Assembly (NCBI GenBank): GCA_934645275.1 | Contig: CAKUDW010000055.1 | Coordinates: forward strand, 1-9,788 | Direction: 5' to 3' | Source: an uncultured Clostridia bacterium | GTDB lineage: Bacteria; Bacillota_A; Clostridia; Christensenellales; Aristaeellaceae | DNA: 9,788 nucleotides | Shown: piece after piece, positions 6,990 to 9,788 of the stretch | How positions within the stretch are numbered: position 1 is the stretch's first letter | Layout of the letters: the number at the start of each line of letters is the position of its first letter | Made by a program: the position numbers and the translations under genes | The notes under the pieces: model-generated | The model's database searches: none | Told to the model about the DNA's origin: nothing | Seen by the model: the letters and a program-made list of their open reading frames with translations, nothing else

Positions 6990-7018
6990 TTGCCAAATCG
7001 TGCAAATGGCTTTATAAT
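6990..7018 (+). promoter_or_regulatory. Strong promoter of pgi
   Basis: TTGCCA (6990-6995), a 17-bp spacer and a perfect TATAAT (7013-7018) form a near-consensus sigma-A promoter. The transcript should begin near 7025, leaving a leader of about 25 nt with GGAGG at 7037-7041. Confidence 0.85.
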
Positions 7019-7050
7019 AGGCTTATCAATGAAAATGGAGGCATATGGAT

Positions 7051-8457
7051 ATGAACAATCGTATTATGCTGGATGTCAACGCCATGATGGCTGAATATGT
7101 TGGCCCGCGCGGCATTGCCCGCGAATCCCTGAACGAATTGCTGCCGGAGCTGAAAAAAGCGCATGCGGCGGTAGAGCATGGCCGCGGCAAGGACATGCAG
7201 GGCTGGATGGATTTGCCCCACAATCAGGATGAAATTCTGACGAAGATCGAGGACAAGGCTGCGCAGATTCGCGAGCGCTTCGATGCGTTTGTGGTGCTGG
7301 GCATCGGCGGCAGTGCGCTGGGTCCGGCAGCGGTGCAGCAGGCGCTCAATCACCTGCACTACAACGAACTGCCTGCCGAAAAACGCGGCGGCCCGAGGCT
7401 ATATATTGAAGATAACATCGATCCAGAGCGCATTGCGGCGCTGTTGGATGTCGTCGATCTGAAGAACACCTGCTTTAATGTCATCACGAAGTCCGGCGGC
7501 ACAGCGGAGACCATGAGCCAGTATCTCATCATTACTGACCTGCTCAAGCGCGAACTGGGCGACGCATGGAAGGAGCACATTCTGATCACCACGTCTCAGT
7601 CCAAGGGCTTCCTGATTAAGATTGCGCAGCGCGAAGGCTTCGACACCTTCTACATTCCGGACGGCGTGGGCGGCCGTTTCTCCGAGTTGTGCCCGGTGGG
7701 TCTGGTCGCCGCGGCGGTGACTGGCATTGATATTCGTGCCATGGTTGCCGGTGCGCGTGAAATGGACGAGCGCTGCAAGTCGGATGATGCTTTTGCAAAT
7801 CCGGCGCTGCTGGATGCGGGGCTGATGTATCTGGCAATGCAGAAGGGCGCAAATATGTCTGTGATGATGCCTTATGCGGACTCGCTGAAGTTGATGGCAG
7901 ACTGGTATGCTCAGCTGTGGGCAGAATCGCTCGGCAAGAATCAGACGCTGGACGGTCAGCCCTGCCATGTGGGCCAGACGCCCATTAAGACGCTCGGCGT
8001 GACAGACCAACATTCCCAGCTACAGTTGTATACCGAGGGCCCGTTCGATAAGGTGATTACTTTCCTCAAGGTTGAAAAATTCCGCGCGGAAACGGCTATT
8101 CCGCATGGCTGTGACGACATTCCCACCATTGCCTTCCTGGGTGGCAAGAGCCATAACCAGCTGATTGAAGCCGAACGGCGCGGCACCGAGTACGCGCTCT
8201 ATCGCGCGCAGCGCATGTGTCAGACCATCACGCTGCCCAGTGTAAACGCCAATACCATCGGCCAGCTGCTGTATTTCTTTGAACTGGTGACGGCTTACAC
8301 TGGCGCGCTGTTGAATATCAACACGTTCAACCAGCCCGGTGTGGAGGAATCTAAGATCGCTGCCTATGCGGTCATGGGTTATGAATCCGAAGTTCATACC
8401 GCCAAGCGTGAGGAAATGAAGAATCGTCCCGAGCCAAAGGCGGAATACATACTGTAA
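7051..8457 (+). CDS. pgi: Glucose-6-phosphate isomerase
   Basis: Interconverts glucose 6-phosphate and fructose 6-phosphate in the cytoplasm (glycolysis and gluconeogenesis). The 468 residues have the two SIS domains of the family. Visible motifs are VLGIGGSALGP (82-92), ITKSGGTAET (145-154) for phosphate binding, GGRFSELCPVG (207-217), and QLWAESLGKN (288-297) with the probable catalytic Glu292. Further on are VTDQHSQLQLYTEGPFDK (317-334) with His321, corresponding to the first PROSITE-like PGI region, and NQPGVEESK (427-435) with the conserved Lys435. Length and motifs fit the shorter bacterial enzymes rather than the roughly 550-residue E. coli type. An in-frame ATG at 7045 lies only 3 nt after GGAGG (7037-7041); the ATG at 7051 has the ideal 9-nt gap and is preferred. 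Monocistronic by its own promoter and followed by hairpins; no link to the neighbouring prophage debris. Confidence 0.96.
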   Translation: MNNRIMLDVNAMMAEYVGPRGIARESLNELLPELKKAHAAVEHGRGKDMQGWMDLPHNQDEILTKIEDKAAQIRERFDAFVVLGIGGSALGPAAVQQALNHLHYNELPAEKRGGPRLYIEDNIDPERIAALLDVVDLKNTCFNVITKSGGTAETMSQYLIITDLLKRELGDAWKEHILITTSQSKGFLIKIAQREGFDTFYIPDGVGGRFSELCPVGLVAAAVTGIDIRAMVAGAREMDERCKSDDAFANPALLDAGLMYLAMQKGANMSVMMPYADSLKLMADWYAQLWAESLGKNQTLDGQPCHVGQTPIKTLGVTDQHSQLQLYTEGPFDKVITFLKVEKFRAETAIPHGCDDIPTIAFLGGKSHNQLIEAERRGTEYALYRAQRMCQTITLPSVNANTIGQLLYFFELVTAYTGALLNINTFNQPGVEESKIAAYAVMGYESEVHTAKREEMKNRPEPKAEYIL

Positions 8458-8468
8458 AGCTGTATTAA

Positions 8469-8496
8469 AAGGCGAGGAACTTATGTTCCTTGCCTT
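8469..8496. terminator. Hairpin after pgi, terminator-like mainly for the minus strand
   Basis: A 12-bp stem (8469-8480 with 8485-8496, one G-U pair) with a 4-nt TTAT loop starts 11 nt after the pgi stop codon. On the plus strand it has no T run, so as a pgi terminator it would be atypical. On the minus strand the stem is followed by TTTT (8470-8467), which would stop transcription arriving from the prophage remnant. Confidence 0.6.
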
Positions 8497-8541
8497 AGCC
8501 TGTCAAAAAAAGTCGCGAAGAGCGGTCTCTTTTGACAGGCT
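8497..8541. repeat. Perfect 12-bp inverted repeat abutting the first hairpin
   Basis: AGCCTGTCAAAA (8497-8508) and its exact complement (8530-8541) enclose a 21-nt loop. The loop contains GCGGTC (8522-8527), which is complementary to GACCGC (8542-8547) just outside the repeat. The two pairings exclude each other sterically, as in an attenuator, though no regulated gene follows on the plus strand. It may equally be the remains of an interspersed palindromic repeat. Confidence 0.6.
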
Positions 8542-8570
8542 GACCGCCCACTTGACGGGTGATTATGTTT

Positions 8571-8894
8571 TTAAGGTTTGGGGGTTGGAAAATTTCCAAT
8601 TTTTTGGCTCTTTGTCAAATGTAGGGATGTGTGCATGAGGTTAGCGGAATCCTTGCCCTGAAGGCACACCCCTACATTTGACATTGAACCGAAATTACTC
8701 CAGTGTATTTGGTCCCTAAGCCTTTCGCAGGTTCTGCCTGCCGCAGTCGGTTTGTCGTTGGAATCAAGAAGCGTAATATACAAATCATCCAACGCATCCA
8801 AAATCGACATCGCATCATTTGAAGCAAGCAATTCATCAGCTTCGTCAGGCAGTATTTTCCGCAAGGCCTGAGCCTGCTGTTCTATGATAAGCAT
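8571..8894 (-). CDS. Small acidic protein of the prophage remnant, 3' end replaced by palindrome
   Basis: The start is the ATG at 8894 because AAAGGAGG (8910-8903) lies 8 nt upstream; an in-frame ATG at 8960 has no ribosome binding site. The product has 107 residues. The first 70 look like a genuine small protein: helical and acidic, with LRKILPDEADELLAS (11-25), SILDALDDLYITLLDSND (30-47) and CERLRDQIHWSN (56-67). Residues about 71-94 are encoded by the 71-bp palindrome at 8613-8683, and the rest (GNFPTPKP end) by the adjacent AT-rich sequence, so the original C-terminus is probably near residue 67-70. I do not recognise the family. Its position, 41 nt after the end of a broken phage-type gene and on the same strand, suggests a small gene of the capsid module. 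Whether it is still expressed is unknown. Confidence 0.55.
   Translation of the reverse strand: MLIIEQQAQALRKILPDEADELLASNDAMSILDALDDLYITLLDSNDKPTAAGRTCERLRDQIHWSNFGSMSNVGVCLQGKDSANLMHTSLHLTKSQKIGNFPTPKP
8585..8606. repeat. Short AT-rich palindrome followed by T run
   Basis: TTGGAAA (8585-8591) and TTTCCAA (8593-8599) flank a single central A and are followed by TTTTT up to 8605. It resembles a weak intrinsic terminator for the plus strand, with a 5-bp effective stem. It lies inside the run-on 3' end of the small minus-strand ORF, so it is probably not constrained as coding sequence. Confidence 0.4.
8613..8683. repeat. 71-bp imperfect palindrome, REP/MITE-like
   Basis: TGTCAAATGTAGGG (8613-8626) is exactly complementary to CCCTACATTTGACA (8670-8683). 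After one mismatch the pairing continues for about 5 bp, giving a stem of roughly 19-20 bp around a loop of about 30 nt. GTAGGGG...CCCCTAC palindromes of this size are common interspersed repeats in gut clostridia; that link is from memory and not shown here by a second copy. The right end coincides with the point where the small ORF loses protein-like sequence, which suggests insertion of the element or a recombination joint at 8683/8684. Confidence 0.65.
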
Positions 8895-8935
8895 ATCAAG
8901 CGCCTCCTTTCTTTGCTCTATCGATCTGTTAATAA

Positions 8936-9172
8936 TCAACTGATGAAGGTAAATTCGCATTTCGAAAGGACGCTTGCGAGCGGAACACCGTCGATATTGT
9001 ACTGATCAAGAAGCTACGTGGCATCCGCAAATGTCTTACGACTGGCACATGTTTTCTGCTCGGCTATGTCTGCTCCGTTCTCTGTCATAACGATTGCAAA
9101 CTTTTTTCCCGAGTATTCAAACATGACGTCATTTCCCGCGTTAACGACCTTGATAAACTCATTTCGGGTCAA
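8936..9172 (-). pseudogene. Small phage-type gene interrupted by an in-frame TAG
   Basis: Translation from TTG at 9172 (GAGGAG ribosome binding site 9 nt upstream, at 9187-9182) gives TRNEFIKVVNAGNDVMFEYS (residues 2-21) and onward to KTFADAT, then a TAG at codon 53 (9016-9014). The same frame continues past the TAG for 25 more codons, LLDQYNIDGVPLASVLSKCE and on, to a TGA at 8938-8936. The pattern of an N-terminal EF/EY..GKKFAI strand followed later by an LLD.Y.IDG.PL helix resembles small proteins often found in gut clostridial phages and conjugative elements, which normally contain both parts in one chain. I therefore read this as a 78-codon gene with a nonsense mutation, rather than a natural 52-residue protein. 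Function unknown. Its start overlaps the end of the restored minor capsid frame by 14 nt, as is usual in phage operons. Confidence 0.65.
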
Positions 9173-9788
9173 AATAGTTTTCTCCTCTTTTGATAATGTC
9201 AGCGTTGCGGCGCAAATTGGCATCCGTTAGCGGTAGGTTGATTCCTCGCACGCGCTTTTTTTGAATAATTAAAATTATGTTTATGTGTGCCTGTCGGATG
9301 CAAATCCGGCCTGTTATGATTGCTTGTATCGGAGTCTGTCGTAGCTCTCTCGTCTTTGCCATATATCCTGCGTTGGAGTACTTTTCCTGAATCATGGATC
9401 GGATCTGTAATACTATTAGCGTTACCGTTTATAGCTAATCCATTCTTCAATTCAGAGCGTTTAAGTGACTTTCGATTATCGAGCATTTCATTATATGATT
9501 TCATTGTACAGTATTCTGTTCGTGGTTTCAACTGTTCAATCGTCTTTACCGTCCTAATCCCTGCAATACCCATGCGCTCATGCTGCGCATCCGGCCCGGC
9601 GGCCTTGCTAATCTTGTCATAGCGCGCTTGCAGGTCGTTGATATGCGTATAGGCTTCCCGGCGTGTAAAGTCATCGCCACTGGCCTTGGCGGCAATTGTA
9701 ATGTCCTTCTGCGCGCGCACGGCGGTTTCAATGCGCCGCTGCTCCTGCGACCATTCGTACCGCGACATGGTTCTGCCGTCGATTTCGA
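9159..9788 (-). pseudogene. Phage minor capsid protein 2, C-terminal part, probable frameshift
   Basis: The frame is open from the right edge and starts in mid-protein (EIDGRTMSRYEWSQEQRRIE, 9786-9727). IDG...YE.SQ.QR.IE, then KASGDD and later ISKAAGPDAQHERM, are hallmarks of the Phage_min_cap2 family, a structural protein usually encoded next to the portal gene. An ATG at 9768 is internal, not the start. The tail IYGKDE...DTSNHNRPDLHPTGTHKH is also typical of the C-terminus of such proteins. In the current frame the sequence then degrades and stops at 9199. If one A is removed from the A7 run at 9262-9256, the frame continues as RGINLPLTDANLRRNADIIK and ends at TGA 9161-9159, overlapping the next gene's start. 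A one-base insertion in a homopolymer is the simplest explanation; sequencing error or transcriptional slippage are alternatives. Most of the protein lies beyond the window. Confidence 0.75.
9256..9262 (-). other. A7 homopolymer at the frameshift point of the minor capsid gene
   Basis: On the minus strand seven A residues follow TC within the codons for Ser-Lys-Lys. Reading with six A residues restores a 31-codon continuation (from RVRGIN to YFDPK) that resembles phage protein and ends at the next gene's start. The shift needed is +1 in the ribosome sense (or loss of one A in the mRNA), not the common -1 type: a -1 shift soon meets TAA. Confidence 0.6.

Larger units (their letters stand above)
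8684..9788 (-). mobile_element. Remnant of a prophage capsid module (left part, extends past the window)
   Basis: Three minus-strand genes run in from the right edge: a phage minor capsid protein 2, a small broken gene and a third small ORF. They are packed as in phage operons, with a 14-nt overlap and a 41-nt gap. Base composition is visibly richer in A and T than the housekeeping genes to the left. No scaffold, major capsid or tail gene follows; instead the module stops at the palindrome and pgi. With one frameshift and one nonsense codon, it reads as a truncated, decaying prophage. The left boundary at 8684 is inferred, and no attachment-site duplication can be seen within the window. Confidence 0.65.

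Noticed and set aside
7399..8013. Minus-strand 204-codon open frame
   Set aside because: Antisense to pgi, which has full-length motif coverage; the antisense product shows no recognisable domain.
8458..8570. Prophage attachment site at the 3' end of pgi
   Set aside because: No duplication of the pgi 3' end is seen within the window, and the other prophage end is not available.
8469..8683. CRISPR array or riboswitch
   Set aside because: Palindromes here differ in sequence and length with no regular spacers, and no ligand-binding fold or downstream plus-strand gene is recognisable.
9320..9622. Plus-strand 100-codon frame with hydrophobic stretches
   Set aside because: Antisense to the phage minor capsid gene; hydrophobic character comes from reading the complement of polar and charged codons.
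9199..9768. Complete 189-residue protein starting at ATG 9768
   Set aside because: The ATG is inside a conserved IDGRxxxxYE motif that begins upstream and the frame is open to the window edge, so it is an internal Met.
1..9788. tRNA or rRNA genes
   Set aside because: No cloverleaf-type sequence with a TTC-loop consensus or rRNA-like segment was recognised by eye.

Overview
This window looks like a chromosomal segment of an uncultured or little-studied member of the Clostridia (Bacillota). It is moderately GC-rich, with strong AGGAGG-type ribosome binding sites, sigma-A promoters of the TGnTATAAT type, and GTG/TTG starts. The gene content (a DUF3786 protein behind murF, a DUF3810 membrane protein, an RluA-type pseudouridine synthase) also fits Clostridia. 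The lineage assignment is inference; no rRNA or other marker gene is present.

Layout. Positions 1-1075 (minus) hold most of a GNAT-type acyltransferase whose C-terminus lies beyond the left edge. A divergent promoter region (1076-1285) separates it from a plus-strand cell-wall operon, ddl - murF - DUF3786 (1286-4324). That operon ends in a strong hairpin (4329-4367) that can serve both strands. Facing it is a minus-strand two-gene operon: an RluA-family pseudouridine synthase (TTG start, 5937-4978) followed by an Sfp-type 4'-phosphopantetheinyl transferase (GTG start, 4981-4400), joined by a GTGA overlap. Upstream on the same strand is a DUF3810 membrane protein with an HExxH motif (6876-5968). 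It is divergent from pgi, glucose-6-phosphate isomerase (7051-8457, plus), which has a near-consensus promoter.

After pgi the character changes. Two back-to-back hairpins (8469-8541) and a 71-bp imperfect palindrome (8613-8683) lead into a lower-GC, minus-strand stretch that I read as the broken end of a prophage capsid module. It contains the C-terminal part of a phage minor capsid protein 2 (running in from beyond 9788 and frameshifted at an A7 run), a small gene interrupted by an in-frame TAG, and a third small ORF whose 3' end has run into the palindrome. These lesions lie within about 700 bp and argue for a decaying prophage remnant.

How the genes work together. Ddl makes D-Ala-D-Ala and MurF joins it to the UDP-MurNAc-tripeptide, so the first two operon genes are consecutive steps of peptidoglycan precursor synthesis; DUF3786 is translationally coupled to them but has no known function. 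Pgi is central glycolysis. I did not find a convincing novel defence, toxin, RNA or CRISPR system. The most informative observations are the prophage decay, the palindromic repeat at its edge, and the start-site corrections supported by promoters and ribosome binding sites.
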